64,000 nucleotides of DNA from Alphaproteobacteria bacterium (lineage in GTDB: Bacteria > Pseudomonadota > Alphaproteobacteria > Geminicoccales > Geminicoccaceae). Every line of letters begins with the position of its first letter. Within the stretch, counting starts at the first letter, position 1. The notes beneath the pieces are model-generated. The model did not search any database and was not told the DNA's origin. It saw only the letters and a list, made by a program, of their open reading frames with translations. Made by a program: the position numbers and the translations under genes. Shown piece after piece: positions 14,678-23,816 of the stretch. The stretch lies in contig JALSGP010000019.1 of NCBI GenBank assembly GCA_026982705.1, positions 110,690 through 174,689 on the forward strand, given 5' to 3'.

Positions 14678-16072
14678 ATGGCCCAGCGCTTCGATCTGGT
14701 CGTCCTCGGCGGCGGCCCCGGCGGCTACGTGGCCGCCATCCGCGCCGCCCAGCTCGGGATGAAGACGGCGCTCGTGGAGCGCGAGCATCTGGGCGGCATC
14801 TGTCTCAACTGGGGCTGCATCCCCACCAAGGCGCTGCTGCGGTCGGCCGAACTCTACGAACAGATGCGCCGCGCCCGCGACTTCGGCGTGGTGGTCGAGG
14901 GCGTGCGGGCCGACCTCGCGGCCATGGTCGCGCGCTCGCGGCGGGTGGCGGCGCGGCTCGCGCGCGGCGTCGGCCATCTCATGAAGAAGAACGGGATCAC
15001 CGTCGTCACCGGCCACGGCCGCCTCGCCGGTGCCGGGGCGGTGCGGGTGACCCTGGCCGACGGCGGCGAGACGGTGCTGGAGGCGGGCCACGTGATCCTC
15101 GCCACCGGTGCGCGGGCGCGGGCACTGCCGGGACTGGAGGCGGACGGACGGCTGGTCTGGACCTACCGTCACGCGCTGGTGGCGGAGGCGGTGCCGGAGT
15201 CGCTGCTGGTGGTGGGCAGCGGCGCCATCGGCATGGAGTTCGCGAGCTTCTTCGCCGACCTGGGCAGCCGGGTGACGGTGGTGGAGGTGCTGGAGCGGGT
15301 GCTACCGGCCGAGGACGAGGAGGTGTCGGACTTCGTGCGCCGCGCCTTCGAGCGCCGCGGCATCCGCATCCACACCGCCACCACGGTGCGGACGCTGACG
15401 CGGGGCGAGGACGGGGTGGAGGCGGTGCTGGAGGGACCGGAGGGCGAGCGGCGCGAACGCTTCGCCCGGGCGATCCTCGCCGTCGGCATCGTCGGCAATG
15501 TGGAGGACATCGGTCTGGAGACGGTGTCGGTGCGGGTGGAGAAGGGCCACATCGTCACCGACCCCTTTGGCCGCACCGACACCGAGGGGGTCTGGGCGAT
15601 CGGCGACGTGGCCGGTCCGCCCTGGCTCGCCCACAAGGCGAGCCACGAGGGCATCGCCTGCGTGGAGGCCATCGCCGGCCGCGAACCCCATCCCCCGGAT
15701 CCGCGGCGGATCCCGGCCTGCACCTACTGCCGGCCGCAGGTGGCGAGCGTGGGGCTCGGCGAGGCGGCGGCGCGGGCCGCCGGGCACGAGGTGCGGGTGG
15801 GACGCTTTCCCCTGTCCGCCAACGGCAAGGCGCTGGCGCTGGGCGACACCGAGGGCTTCGTCAAGACGGTCTTCGACGCCCGTACCGGCGAACTCCTGGG
15901 CGCCCACATGGTGGGCCCGGAGGTCACGGAGATGATCCAGGGCTTCGCCGTGGCCCAGCGGCTGGAGAGCACCGAGGTGGAGCTGATGGAGACGGTCTTC
16001 CCCCATCCCACCGTCTCCGAGGCCATGCACGAGGCCGTGCTTGACGCCTTCGACCGGGTCATCCACTTCTGA
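14678..16072 (+). CDS. lpd: Dihydrolipoamide dehydrogenase (E3)
   Basis: 464-residue FAD flavoprotein that reoxidises dihydrolipoyl groups with NAD. The N-terminal [17 protein letters not shown] binds FAD, the redox-active disulfide lies in [25 protein letters not shown] is the NAD-binding loop, [16 protein letters not shown] the second FAD contact, and the C-terminal [11 protein letters not shown] contains the catalytic His-Glu pair. It lies 16 bp after pdhC and is followed 17 bp later by lipA. Confidence 0.95.
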   Translation: MAQRFDLVVLGGGPGGYVAAIRAAQLGMKTALVEREHLGGICLNWGCIPTKALLRSAELYEQMRRARDFGVVVEGVRADLAAMVARSRRVAARLARGVGHLMKKNGITVVTGHGRLAGAGAVRVTLADGGETVLEAGHVILATGARARALPGLEADGRLVWTYRHALVAEAVPESLLVVGSGAIGMEFASFFADLGSRVTVVEVLERVLPAEDEEVSDFVRRAFERRGIRIHTATTVRTLTRGEDGVEAVLEGPEGERRERFARAILAVGIVGNVEDIGLETVSVRVEKGHIVTDPFGRTDTEGVWAIGDVAGPPWLAHKASHEGIACVEAIAGREPHPPDPRRIPACTYCRPQVASVGLGEAAARAAGHEVRVGRFPLSANGKALALGDTEGFVKTVFDARTGELLGAHMVGPEVTEMIQGFAVAQRLESTEVELMETVFPHPTVSEAMHEAVLDAFDRVIHF

Positions 16073-16089
16073 GCGGACGGAGGTCCCGC

Positions 16090-17010
16090 ATGGCGACGGT
16101 CACCGTCCTCGAGCGCACCCCCGAGGGCCGGCTGCGCAAGCCGCCCTGGATCCGTGTCCGCGCCCCCACCTCGGCCCGTCATGCCGAGGTGCGGCGGCTG
16201 ATGCGCGCGAAGGCGCTGCACACCGTGTGCGAGGAGGCCGCCTGCCCCAACATCGGCGAGTGCTGGCACGAGCGCCACGCCACCTTCATGATCCTCGGCG
16301 ACGTGTGCACCCGCGCCTGCGCCTTCTGCAACGTCAAGACCGGCAAGCCGGGGCCGGTGGATCCGCAGGAGCCGGTGCGCCTCGCCGAGGCGGTGGAGGC
16401 CATGGGGCTCGAACACGTGGTGATCACCTCGGTGGACCGCGACGACCTGCCCGACGGCGGGGCCGCCCAGTTCGCCCGCTGCATCGCGGAGGTGCGCCGG
16501 CGCATGCCGCACACCACCGTCGAGGTGCTCACCCCGGACTTCCGCAACAAGCCGGGGGCCCTGGAGACGGTGATCGCGGCCGGGCCCGACGTCTTCAACC
16601 ACAATCTGGAGACGGTGCCGCGCCTCTATCGGCGCATCCGGCCCAGCGCCCGCTACTTCCACTCCCTGTGGATCCTCAAGCGCGCCAAGGAGCTGGCGCC
16701 GGGGCTCTTCACCAAGTCGGGCATCATGGTGGGGCTCGGCGAGGTGCGCGAGGAGGTGCTGCAGGTGATGGACGATCTGCGGGCGGCGGACGTGGACTTC
16801 CTCACCATCGGCCAGTATCTGCAGCCGACCCGCCGCCACCATCCGGTGGTGCGCTGGGTGGAGCCGGCGGAGTTCGAAGACTACGCCCGCATCGCCCGCG
16901 CCAAGGGCTTCCTGATGGTGGCCGCCTCGCCGCTCACCCGCTCCAGCTACCACGCCGGCCGCGACTTCGCCCGCCTCCGCGCCGCCCGTCACGCCCGGAT
17001 GGAGGGCTGA
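16090..17010 (+). CDS. lipA: Lipoyl synthase
   Basis: 306-residue radical-SAM enzyme inserting two sulfurs into octanoyl groups on lipoyl domains. Both 4Fe-4S ligand sets are present: auxiliary cluster Cys47, Cys52 and Cys58 ([12 protein letters not shown]) and radical-SAM cluster Cys73, Cys77 and Cys80 (CTRACAFC). The C-terminal [11 protein letters not shown] supplies the conserved Ser ligand. Placement directly after the dehydrogenase complex couples cofactor synthesis to its main targets, which here include two lipoyl domains per E1-beta/E2 pair. Confidence 0.95.
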   Translation: MATVTVLERTPEGRLRKPPWIRVRAPTSARHAEVRRLMRAKALHTVCEEAACPNIGECWHERHATFMILGDVCTRACAFCNVKTGKPGPVDPQEPVRLAEAVEAMGLEHVVITSVDRDDLPDGGAAQFARCIAEVRRRMPHTTVEVLTPDFRNKPGALETVIAAGPDVFNHNLETVPRLYRRIRPSARYFHSLWILKRAKELAPGLFTKSGIMVGLGEVREEVLQVMDDLRAADVDFLTIGQYLQPTRRHHPVVRWVEPAEFEDYARIARAKGFLMVAASPLTRSSYHAGRDFARLRAARHARMEG

Positions 17011-17017
17011 GCCCGCG

Positions 17018-17551
17018 ATGCCCACCCACGCCGAAAAGCGGCACCTGCCCTGGACCTGCGAACAGCTCTTCGATCTCGTCGCCGGGGTCGACCGCTATCC
17101 CGAATTCCTGCCCTGGTGCAGGGCGGCGCGCATCCTGCGGCGGGAGGGCGAAGTCTTCTGGGCGGATCTGGTGGTGGCGTTCAAGATGTTCCGCGAGCGC
17201 TTCCGCTCCAGGGTCACCCTCCGCCGCCCGCACGAGATCGACGTGGAGTACATCGACGGGCCGTTCCGCTACCTGAACAACCACTGGCGCTTCCTGGAGG
17301 CGCCGGACGGCGGCTGCATCGTGGATTTCTACGTGGACTTCGAGTTCAAGTCCCGTTTCCTGCAGTCGCTGATGGAGATGCTCTTCAACGAGGCGGTGCG
17401 GCGCATGGTGGCCGCCTTCGAGCGGCGCGCCGTCCAGCTCTATGGTCCCGACGGCCGCCCGGCGGCCCGTCCGCGGGGGGAGACGGCCACCGACGGGGGC
17501 GATGAAGCGGGGGAGACTCCGCCGCGTCCGGTGGCGCCGGCGCGCGGTTGA
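17018..17551 (+). CDS. COQ10/RatA-type START-domain protein (ubiquinone-binding)
   Basis: 177-residue polyketide-cyclase/START-like protein. The first 145 residues match the COQ10 family: YPEFLPWCRAARIL and the strand FRSRVTLRRPHEIDVEYIDGPF; members bind ubiquinone and help its delivery to the respiratory chain, and the gammaproteobacterial relative RatA has been linked to ribosome assembly. The last 30 residues (GRPAARPRGETATDGG...) look disordered. It starts 7 bp after lipA and its stop directly abuts the stop of the convergent pncC gene, with no intergenic base. Function by family only. Confidence 0.85.
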   Translation: MPTHAEKRHLPWTCEQLFDLVAGVDRYPEFLPWCRAARILRREGEVFWADLVVAFKMFRERFRSRVTLRRPHEIDVEYIDGPFRYLNNHWRFLEAPDGGCIVDFYVDFEFKSRFLQSLMEMLFNEAVRRMVAAFERRAVQLYGPDGRPAARPRGETATDGGDEAGETPPRPVAPARG

Positions 17552-18052
17552 TCAGACCACCGTCGGCCGCGTCGCCGCCTCTTCCAGCAACGCCAGCACC
17601 CGTGCCGTCGCCTGCAGGCGCACGGCGTGGCGGTCGCCGGCGAAGACCTGCCGGGCATGGCGGGTGGGCCGGTCGCGGCGGGCGACGGCGAAGTGGACGA
17701 GGCCCACGGGCTTGTCCGGGGTGGCGCCGCCCGGCCCGGCGATACCGGTGACGGCGGCGGCGAGATCGACGCCGGCGCGGTGCAGGGCTCCCTCCGCCAT
17801 CTCCCGTGCCACCACCTCGCTGACCGCACCCCAGCGGGCGAGGCTCGCCTCCCGCACCCCCAGCATCTCCACCTTGGCCCGGTCGGCGTAGGTGACCCAG
17901 GCGCGGTCCAGCACGTCGGAGGCACCGGGGATCTCCGTCAGGGTGGCGGCCACGAGCCCGCCGGTGCAGGACTCGGCGAGGGCGAGGCGCAGTCCGGCGC
18001 GGCGGCAGATCTCCAGCAGTCGGCGGGCACGGTCCAGGAGGGCGGCGTCCAT
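17552..18052 (-). CDS. pncC: Nicotinamide-nucleotide amidohydrolase, CinA C-terminal family
   Basis: 166-residue CinA C-terminal domain without the N-terminal MoCF-like part. It deamidates nicotinamide mononucleotide to nicotinate mononucleotide in pyridine-nucleotide recycling. The family motif ALAESCTGGLVAATLTEIPG lies at about 23-42, with YADRAKVEMLGV and TGIAGPGGATPDKPVGLV downstream. The start is separated from the ispDF stop by a single base, so the two are probably one leftward operon. Confidence 0.9.
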   Translation of the reverse strand: MDAALLDRARRLLEICRRAGLRLALAESCTGGLVAATLTEIPGASDVLDRAWVTYADRAKVEMLGVREASLARWGAVSEVVAREMAEGALHRAGVDLAAAVTGIAGPGGATPDKPVGLVHFAVARRDRPTRHARQVFAGDRHAVRLQATARVLALLEEAATRPTVV

Positions 18053-18053
18053 C

Positions 18054-19226
18054 TCAGACCTCCTCGGGAAAGCGGGCGGTCACCACGGCGGTGGCGGCGA
18101 TGCCCTCGCCGCGGCCGGTGAAGCCGAGCCCCTCGGTGGTGGTGGCCTTGAGGCTCACCCGGGATTCCGGAAGGCCCAGCAGGGCGGCGAGGCGGCGGCG
18201 CAGCCGGGCGCGCAGCGGGCCGATGCGCGGCCGCTCGCACACCAGCGTCAGGTCCACGTGCTCGAGCCGGCCGCCGGCACGGTGCAGCAGCTCCAGCGCC
18301 CACCGCAGGAAGAGGGTGGAATCGGCGTCGCGCCAGCGGGGATCCGAAGGCGGGAAATGGCTGCCGATGTCCTCGGCGCCGACGGTGGCAAGGATGGCGT
18401 CGGTGACGGCGTGGAGCGCCACGTCGGCGTCGGAATGGCCGGCGAGCCCGCGCTCGCCCGGGATCTCCACATTGCAGAGCACCAGCCGCCGCCCCTCGGC
18501 GAAGGCGTGCACGTCGAAGCCGAAGCCGGTGCGGAAGCGGGCACCGCCGCGGGCGGCCAGCAGCCGTTCGGCGAGGGCGAAGTCGTCCTCCACGGTGAGC
18601 TTGAGGTTGGTCTCCTCGCCGCGGACGGTGGCCACCTCCACCCCCAGGGCCCGCACCAGCGAGGCGTCGTCGGTGGCCTCGCCCGCCACCTCGCGATGGG
18701 CGCGCCGCAGCAGATCGAGGGCGAAGCCCTGGGGCGTCTGCACCCGCACCACGCCCTCCCGCGGCACCGTCGCCGCGATACGGTCGTTCCCCACCCGGGC
18801 GAGGGTGTCGTGGACGGGGACCACCGGCACCACCGCCGGCGTGAAGCGGAGCGCCGTCACCACCCGGTCGACGAGGGCGCGGGAGACCAGCGGGCGGGCG
18901 CCGTCGTGGACCAGCACCCGCGTCGGCGGCGGCGTGGCGGCGGCGAGGGCCTCGAGGCCGCGCGCCACGCTCTCGCGGCGGCTCGCACCGCCGGTCACCG
19001 GCTCCGGCAGGCCGAGATCGCCCAGCACGGCGTCGTAGAGCCCGCGGTGATCGGGCGCGATCACCACCTGCACGCGGCGGATCTCGGGATGGGCGAGGAA
19101 GGCGCGGACCGTCCGCCGCAGCACCGGCTCGCCGGCGAGCGGACGATACTGTTTCGGCACGCCGCCGCCCATGCGCGCGCCGCGTCCCGCCGCCACCACC
19201 AGCGCCGCGATCCCGTGCCCGTCCAT
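18054..19226 (-). CDS. ispDF: Bifunctional IspD/IspF (MEP isoprenoid pathway)
   Basis: 390-residue fusion. Residues 1-225 are IspD, 2-C-methyl-D-erythritol 4-phosphate cytidylyltransferase (VVAAGRGARMGGGVPKQY, VHDGARPLVS); residues 231-390 are IspF, the 2,4-cyclodiphosphate synthase (FGFDVHAF metal site, GLAGHSDADVALHAVTDAILA, VSLKATTTEGLGFTGRGEGIAA). The intervening IspE step is encoded elsewhere. The fusion is common in Alphaproteobacteria and in Campylobacterota, which helps place the organism. Confidence 0.95.
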   Translation of the reverse strand: MDGHGIAALVVAAGRGARMGGGVPKQYRPLAGEPVLRRTVRAFLAHPEIRRVQVVIAPDHRGLYDAVLGDLGLPEPVTGGASRRESVARGLEALAAATPPPTRVLVHDGARPLVSRALVDRVVTALRFTPAVVPVVPVHDTLARVGNDRIAATVPREGVVRVQTPQGFALDLLRRAHREVAGEATDDASLVRALGVEVATVRGEETNLKLTVEDDFALAERLLAARGGARFRTGFGFDVHAFAEGRRLVLCNVEIPGERGLAGHSDADVALHAVTDAILATVGAEDIGSHFPPSDPRWRDADSTLFLRWALELLHRAGGRLEHVDLTLVCERPRIGPLRARLRRRLAALLGLPESRVSLKATTTEGLGFTGRGEGIAATAVVTARFPEEV

Positions 19227-19292
19227 CCTCCGATCCCCGTTCCCCTCGCTCCGGCGATGGGGTGGCCGCGGGGCGAGGTCAAGATCGATGCC

Positions 19293-20036
19293 CTAGTCCT
19301 CCTCGCCGAGGAAGGCGCGTAGGGCGGTCACGTCGGCGATCTCCACCCGGCGGCCGTGGCTCGCCACGCCGAGCCGGCGCAGGCGCGCGAGGGCGCGGGA
19401 GAAGGTCTCGGGCTGCATGCCGAGGCGGGCGGCGACGAGGCTCTTGTCCAGCGGCAGTTCGACGGTGCAGGTCCCGCGGTCGCCGGGGCAGTAGCGCAGC
19501 AGGAAGCCGGCCACCCGTTCGGTGGTGGAGCGACCGGAGAGCTGCTCCACCTGGCGCACGAAGTCGTGGAGACGGCGGGCCAGCGACGCGATCATGGCGC
19601 GGGCGAGGGCGGGGTCCTCCTCGACCGCCGCCACCAGGGTCCGGCGGGGAATGGCCAGCAGGCGCGCCGTCTCCACCACCTCGCCGCTCACCGGATAGGG
19701 TTCTTCGAGGAAGGCCACGGCCTCGCCCAGGCTCTCGCCGGGGCCGAAGATGCGGATGGTGACCTCGCGGCCGTCGGCACTGCGCCGCACCAGCCGCACC
19801 CAGCCCTCCAGCACCAGATAGACCCGCTCCGCCGGCTCCCCCTGCAGGAACAGCAGGGTGCCGCGGCCGACCCGGCGCACCACGGCGCCGGCGAGCAGGC
19901 GCGCGAGGGCCGCGGGATCCAGACGCTGGAACAGCGGATGGCGGCGGATCCGCTCCAGATCCGTCCCCTCGAGGCCGGCTGCGTGGGCGGAGGCGGACGG
20001 CCGATCCGCCGGTGGCTCGCGAGCCGATGCGGGCAC
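19293..20036 (-). CDS. Crp/Fnr-family transcriptional regulator, DNR-like
   Basis: 247-residue protein with a cyclic-nucleotide-binding-like domain (about 27-150) and a C-terminal winged helix (about 165-240). The recognition region LVAARLGMQPETFSRALARLR resembles the DNR/NnrR branch, where ETFSR contacts DNA. There is no N-terminal Cys cluster of the FNR type, so it is not an oxygen-sensing 4Fe-4S FNR; DNR proteins sense NO through heme, but that is only a family analogy here. No denitrification gene is visible in the window, so the targets are unknown. It is transcribed away from the Tim44-like gene. Confidence 0.8.
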   Translation of the reverse strand: MPASAREPPADRPSASAHAAGLEGTDLERIRRHPLFQRLDPAALARLLAGAVVRRVGRGTLLFLQGEPAERVYLVLEGWVRLVRRSADGREVTIRIFGPGESLGEAVAFLEEPYPVSGEVVETARLLAIPRRTLVAAVEEDPALARAMIASLARRLHDFVRQVEQLSGRSTTERVAGFLLRYCPGDRGTCTVELPLDKSLVAARLGMQPETFSRALARLRRLGVASHGRRVEIADVTALRAFLGEED

Positions 20037-20127
20037 GTACGGTGCTCCCCCGTCCGACGGCAGGCTAGGCCCGGAGGGGAGCCCGGAGCAAGGGCGGAGG
20101 AGAGGTGGGGGTGACGGGGCTTCGCGT

Positions 20128-20156
20128 TTGTTTTGTCGGCGCCGGCGCTATATGAT
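20128..20156 (+). promoter_or_regulatory. Probable sigma-70-type promoter for the Tim44-like gene
   Basis: TTGTTT (20128-20133) and TATGAT (20151-20156) with a 17-base spacer, in one of the few AT-rich stretches of the window, 60 bases upstream of the ATG at 20217. The -10 matches the consensus at five of six positions. This also argues that the open frame upstream of 20217 is not translated. Confidence 0.5.
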
Positions 20157-20216
20157 GGCGCGTATGCGACGGCGGCGGGCGCGCCGGCGTCGGGCGGACG
20201 GTGGCCGGGGGCCGGC

Positions 20217-20885
20217 ATGTCGGAAGGTCTGGCGTACATCGACATCGTCTTCTTCGCGGCGGTGGCCGGAGTCGTCCTCTACCGGCTCTACACCGTGCTC
20301 GGGCGTCGCACGGGTCTCGAGAAGCGGCGCCCCACCCGCTTCGATGCCCCGGCCGCCGGCAAGGACGCGCCGACACCGCTGGAGCCGGCCCCGGCCGAGC
20401 CGGCACCGGCCCCCGCGCCGCCGGTGGATGCGGCCGTGGAGAGCGGCCTCGCCGAGATCCGCCTCGCCGATCCCGCCTTCGATCTCGCCCGTTTCCTGGA
20501 GGGGGCGCGCAGGGCCTTCGAGATGATCCTCGAGGCCTTCGCGAAGGGGGACCGGGAGACCCTGGCCTTCCTCTGCGCACCCGAGGTCTACGAACGCTTC
20601 GCGGAGGTGATCGAGGAACGCGCCCGCCGGGGCTGGCGGGCGGAGGTGCAGGTGGTGGCGATCCGCCGGGCCGAGGTGGTGGAGGCCGGCATGCACGGCC
20701 ACGAGGCCCGCATCACCGTCCATTTCGTGAGCGAACAGATCGCCTGCACCCGGGACGCCGAGGGGCGGGTGGTGGAGGGCCATCCCACCCGGGTGGAGGA
20801 GGTGGAGGACCTCTGGACCTTCGCCCGCGACGTGCGCAGCGACGATCCCAACTGGAAGCTGGTCGAGACCCGCGTGCCCGCCTGA
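20217..20885 (+). CDS. Tim44/TimA-like domain protein
   Basis: 222-residue protein with one N-terminal membrane segment (about 6-25), a Pro/Ala-rich linker (about 45-75) and a C-terminal Tim44-like domain (about 85-222; FLEGARRAFEMILEAFAKGDRETL, FVSEQIACTRDAEG, DDLWTFARDVRSDDPNWKLVET-type ending). Alphaproteobacterial TimA proteins are related to mitochondrial Tim44; their exact role at the envelope is not settled. The ATG at 20217 places the membrane segment at the very N-terminus and agrees with the promoter upstream. mltA follows 6 bp later, a pairing common in Alphaproteobacteria. Confidence 0.88.
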   Translation: MSEGLAYIDIVFFAAVAGVVLYRLYTVLGRRTGLEKRRPTRFDAPAAGKDAPTPLEPAPAEPAPAPAPPVDAAVESGLAEIRLADPAFDLARFLEGARRAFEMILEAFAKGDRETLAFLCAPEVYERFAEVIEERARRGWRAEVQVVAIRRAEVVEAGMHGHEARITVHFVSEQIACTRDAEGRVVEGHPTRVEEVEDLWTFARDVRSDDPNWKLVETRVPA

Positions 20886-20891
20886 GGCGCC

Positions 20892-22088
20892 GTGCCGGTT
20901 CCGCGCCGCCTGCTCGCCCCGCTGGTCCTGCTGCTGCTCGCCGCCTGCGCGGCCCCGCCGCCGGGGCCGGTGCGACGCCTCCTTCCGGCCGATTTCGCCG
21001 ATCTGCCCGGCTGGGAGCGGGACGATCCCCGCCCGGCGCTGGCGGCCTTCCTGCGCGGCTGCACGCGCATCCGCCCGTGGCGGGCGGATCGACCGATGGA
21101 TCGCGACGGGGATCCCCGCTTCGGCACCGTGGGGGACTGGCAGAGGCTCTGCCGACGGGCGCGGGCGCTGGCGGGTGCGGAGGCCACGACCGTCCGTCGC
21201 TTCTTCGTCCGTCACTTCCGCCCCTGGGCGGTGGACGACGGCCGCGGCCGCGAGGGACTGTTCACCGGCTATTACGAGCCGCTGCTGGAAGGGGCGCTGC
21301 GACCGGATGCGCGCTTTCGCTGGCCGGTCCACCGCCGTCCGCCGGAGCTGGTGGAGGTGGACCTCGGTCTCTTCCGCGAGGATCTGCGCGGGCGGCGCAT
21401 CGCCGGGCGGGTGGACGACGACGGACGTCTGCGGCCGTTCCCGGACCGAGCCGCCATCGAGCGGGGCGTCCTCGCGGGGCGCGGTCTCGAACTGCTGTGG
21501 GTGGACGATCCCATCGGCCTCTTCTTCCTCCACATCCAGGGCTCGGGGCGGGTGCGGCTGCGCGACGGGCGCACGCTGCGGCTGGTCTACGCCGGCCAGA
21601 ACGGTCATCCCTACCGGGCCATCGGCCGCGATCTGGTGGAGATGGGCGCGCTCGCGCCGGAGGAGGTGTCCCTCTTCACCATCCGCGCCTGGCTGGAGGC
21701 CCATCCCGCGGCGGCCCCCGCGCTGATGCGGCGCAATCCCTCCTACGTGTTCTTCCGTCTCGCCGGCGAGGTGCGGGAGGGCGAGGGACCGCCCGGCACC
21801 CTCGGCGTTCCGTTGACCCCGGCCCGCTCCATCGCCGTCGACCGGCGCTTCTGGCCGCTCGGCATTCCCTTCTTCCTGGACGTTCCGGTGCCCTTCCCGG
21901 AGGGCGAACGGCCGTGGCGGGCGCTGGTGGTGGCGCAGGACACGGGCGGGGCCATCCGCGGGGTGGTGCGGGCCGACGTCTTCTGGGGCACCGGTCCCCG
22001 GGCCGAGTGGATCGCCGGCCACATGAGGGCGCGCGGCCGCATGTGGGTCCTGCTGCCGCGCCGGACCATGCGCGTCGCCGACCGGTGA
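20892..22088 (+). CDS. mltA: Membrane-bound lytic murein transglycosylase A
   Basis: 398-residue lipoprotein cleaving the MurNAc-GlcNAc bond of peptidoglycan with 1,6-anhydro product formation. A GTG start gives a lipoprotein signal with lipobox LAAC (Cys19), so it should be anchored to the outer membrane. The MltA domain (about 95-260, GLFTGYYEPLLEG, FFLHIQGSGRVRL) is followed by the 3D domain (about 290-380) whose VVAQDTGGAIRG carries the catalytic Asp. It is probably cotranscribed with the Tim44-like gene 6 bp upstream. Confidence 0.93.
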   Translation: MPVPRRLLAPLVLLLLAACAAPPPGPVRRLLPADFADLPGWERDDPRPALAAFLRGCTRIRPWRADRPMDRDGDPRFGTVGDWQRLCRRARALAGAEATTVRRFFVRHFRPWAVDDGRGREGLFTGYYEPLLEGALRPDARFRWPVHRRPPELVEVDLGLFREDLRGRRIAGRVDDDGRLRPFPDRAAIERGVLAGRGLELLWVDDPIGLFFLHIQGSGRVRLRDGRTLRLVYAGQNGHPYRAIGRDLVEMGALAPEEVSLFTIRAWLEAHPAAAPALMRRNPSYVFFRLAGEVREGEGPPGTLGVPLTPARSIAVDRRFWPLGIPFFLDVPVPFPEGERPWRALVVAQDTGGAIRGVVRADVFWGTGPRAEWIAGHMRARGRMWVLLPRRTMRVADR

Positions 22089-22107
22089 AGGGGGCGATGC
22101 GCCCTTC
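22087..22107 (+). terminator. Hairpin at the mltA stop
   Basis: GAAGGG-GGC...GC-GCCCTTC, a stem of eight pairs with one mismatch beginning inside the mltA stop codon. No T-run follows. Candidate only. Confidence 0.3.
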
Positions 22108-22184
22108 CGGCGGGCGGCCTTGCCAGCCTCCGGGCCCTCCGCTTCAATGCCGGCGCCCCATGGGTCGGGAAGGAGGATCCTGAC

Positions 22185-23201
22185 ATGACGAACGTTTCGC
22201 GTCGCGCGCTGCTGGCCGGTTCGGCGGCGGTGGGAGTGCTCGCGCTCACCGGCGTGCGCGTTTCCCGGGCCGGCGAGCTGGTGGTCAAGTTCAGCCACGT
22301 GGTCTCCCCCAAGGGCCATCCCAAGGGCGAGGCGGCGCAGCTCTTCGCCGACTGCGTCGGCGAGAGTCTGAAGGGCAGGGTCAAGGTCGAGGTCTATCCC
22401 AACTCGCAGCTCTACAACGACAACAAGGTCCTCGAGGCGATGCTGCTCGGCGACGTCCAGTTCGCCGCGCCGTCGCTGTCCAAGTTCGAGCGCTTCACCA
22501 AGAAGTTCCGCATCTTCGACCTGCCGTTCCTGTTCAAGGACGAAGAGGCGGTGCTGTGCTTCATGCGCTCGAAGACCGGGCGTGAGCTGCTCCACGCCAT
22601 GGACGACAAGGGGCTGCTCGGCCTCGGCTATTGGATGAACGGCATGAAGCAGATGTCCGCCAACCGGCCGCTGCTGGAACCGGAGGACGCCAAGGGTCTC
22701 AAGTTCCGCATCCAGCAGTCGGACGTGCTGGCGGCCCAGTTCGAGGCGCTGGGCGCGGTGCCGCAGAAGATGGCCTTCTCCGAGGTCTACGGAGCCCTCC
22801 AGCAGGGCGTGGTGGACGGTCAGGAGAATACCTACACCAACATCTACACCAAGAAGTTCTACGAGGTCCAGGACGGCCTCACCGAGACCAATCACGGTGT
22901 GATCGCCTATCTGGTGGTCACCAACCGCGACTGGTGGGAGGGACTGCCGGAGGACGTCCGCGCCGGTCTCCGGGCCTGCATGGACAAGGCCACGGCCTAC
23001 GCCAACGGCAAGGCCTCCGAGCTCAACCAGCAGGCCAAGCGGAAGCTGATCGAGGCGGGGGTCACCATCCGCACCCTCACGCCCGAGCAGCGTCGGCGCT
23101 GGGTGGAGGCGATGAAGCCGGTGTGGGCGAAGTTCGAGGCCGACATCGGCAAGGAGGTGATCGCCGCCGCCCTCGCCGCCAACGAGGGCAAGTGCGACTG
23201 A
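22185..23201 (+). CDS. dctP: TRAP transporter periplasmic binding protein, C4-dicarboxylate type
   Basis: 338-residue solute receptor of a sodium-driven TRAP uptake system. The N-terminus NVSRRALLAGSAAVGVLALTG is a Tat-like or Sec signal with a twin Arg, and the mature part starts near residue 30. VVKFSHVVSPKGHPKGEAA, the ligand-anchoring Arg region GLKFRIQQSDV, and QGVVDGQENTYTNIYTKKFYEVQ closely follow the DctP (malate/fumarate/succinate) branch. A GGAAGGAGGA ribosome-binding site precedes the ATG. dctQ and dctM follow, separated by a strong stem-loop. Substrate assignment is by family resemblance. Confidence 0.88.
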   Translation: MTNVSRRALLAGSAAVGVLALTGVRVSRAGELVVKFSHVVSPKGHPKGEAAQLFADCVGESLKGRVKVEVYPNSQLYNDNKVLEAMLLGDVQFAAPSLSKFERFTKKFRIFDLPFLFKDEEAVLCFMRSKTGRELLHAMDDKGLLGLGYWMNGMKQMSANRPLLEPEDAKGLKFRIQQSDVLAAQFEALGAVPQKMAFSEVYGALQQGVVDGQENTYTNIYTKKFYEVQDGLTETNHGVIAYLVVTNRDWWEGLPEDVRAGLRACMDKATAYANGKASELNQQAKRKLIEAGVTIRTLTPEQRRRWVEAMKPVWAKFEADIGKEVIAAALAANEGKCD

Positions 23202-23208
23202 ACGGAGT

Positions 23209-23231
23209 GGAGGCCGGCACCGCCGGCCTCC
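23209..23231 (+). promoter_or_regulatory. Perfect stem-loop between dctP and dctQ
   Basis: GGAGGCCGGC-ACC-GCCGGCCTCC: 10 perfect pairs and a 3-base loop, 7 bases after the dctP stop and 21 before the dctQ start. Such a structure can stabilise the upstream mRNA or partly terminate, giving more binding protein than permease. The same layout appears in the second TRAP operon at 55558-55585. Confidence 0.7.
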
Positions 23232-23252
23232 CGTCTTCCGGAGGGTCCGGCG

Positions 23253-23813
23253 ATGGCGGCGAAGGGATGGCGCGCGCGTCTCGGCGCGTGGATCGAGGCG
23301 GCGGAGCAGGTGGCCATCGCCGTGCTGCTGGCGGCGATGGTGCTGGTGACCTTCGTCCAGGTGGTGCTGCGCTACGTCTTCAACTCCGGCTTCCTGTGGG
23401 CGGTGGAGTTCACCACCTTCGCCTTCGCCTGGCTGGTGCTGTTCGGGGTCTCGTACGGTGTCAAGCACGCGGTCCATCTGGGCGTGGACGCCTTCGTGCG
23501 CCTGTTCCCCACCGCGGTCCAGCGTGCCTTCGGACTCCTGGCGGTGCTGGCCGGCCTCGCCTATGCCGGCATCATGTTCGCCGGCGCCTGGGACTATGTG
23601 GGCAAGCTCTACCGCATCGGCATCCACGCCACCGATCTGCCGGTCCCCCGCTGGATCCCCTACGGCATCCTGGTGGTGGGGACGGCCCTGCTGTTCCTGC
23701 GGCTGGTGCAGGCGGGCGTGCGGATCGTGCGCGGTGAGCGCACGGGGCTGCTGGCCGACGAGGCGCGCGGGACCATCCGCGAGATCCTCGGCGAGGAGGC
23801 CGGGGAGCGCTGA
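23253..23813 (+). CDS. dctQ: TRAP transporter small permease
   Basis: 186-residue inner-membrane protein with four predicted helices (about 18-40, 50-70, 92-112 and 138-158). FVQVVLRYVFNSGFLWAVEF and SYGVKHAVHLGVDAF are typical DctQ sequences. It pairs with DctM to form the membrane part of the C4-dicarboxylate TRAP system. The last 30 residues are charged and cytoplasmic. It ends 3 bp before dctM. Confidence 0.9.
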   Translation: MAAKGWRARLGAWIEAAEQVAIAVLLAAMVLVTFVQVVLRYVFNSGFLWAVEFTTFAFAWLVLFGVSYGVKHAVHLGVDAFVRLFPTAVQRAFGLLAVLAGLAYAGIMFAGAWDYVGKLYRIGIHATDLPVPRWIPYGILVVGTALLFLRLVQAGVRIVRGERTGLLADEARGTIREILGEEAGER

Positions 23814-23816
23814 ACC

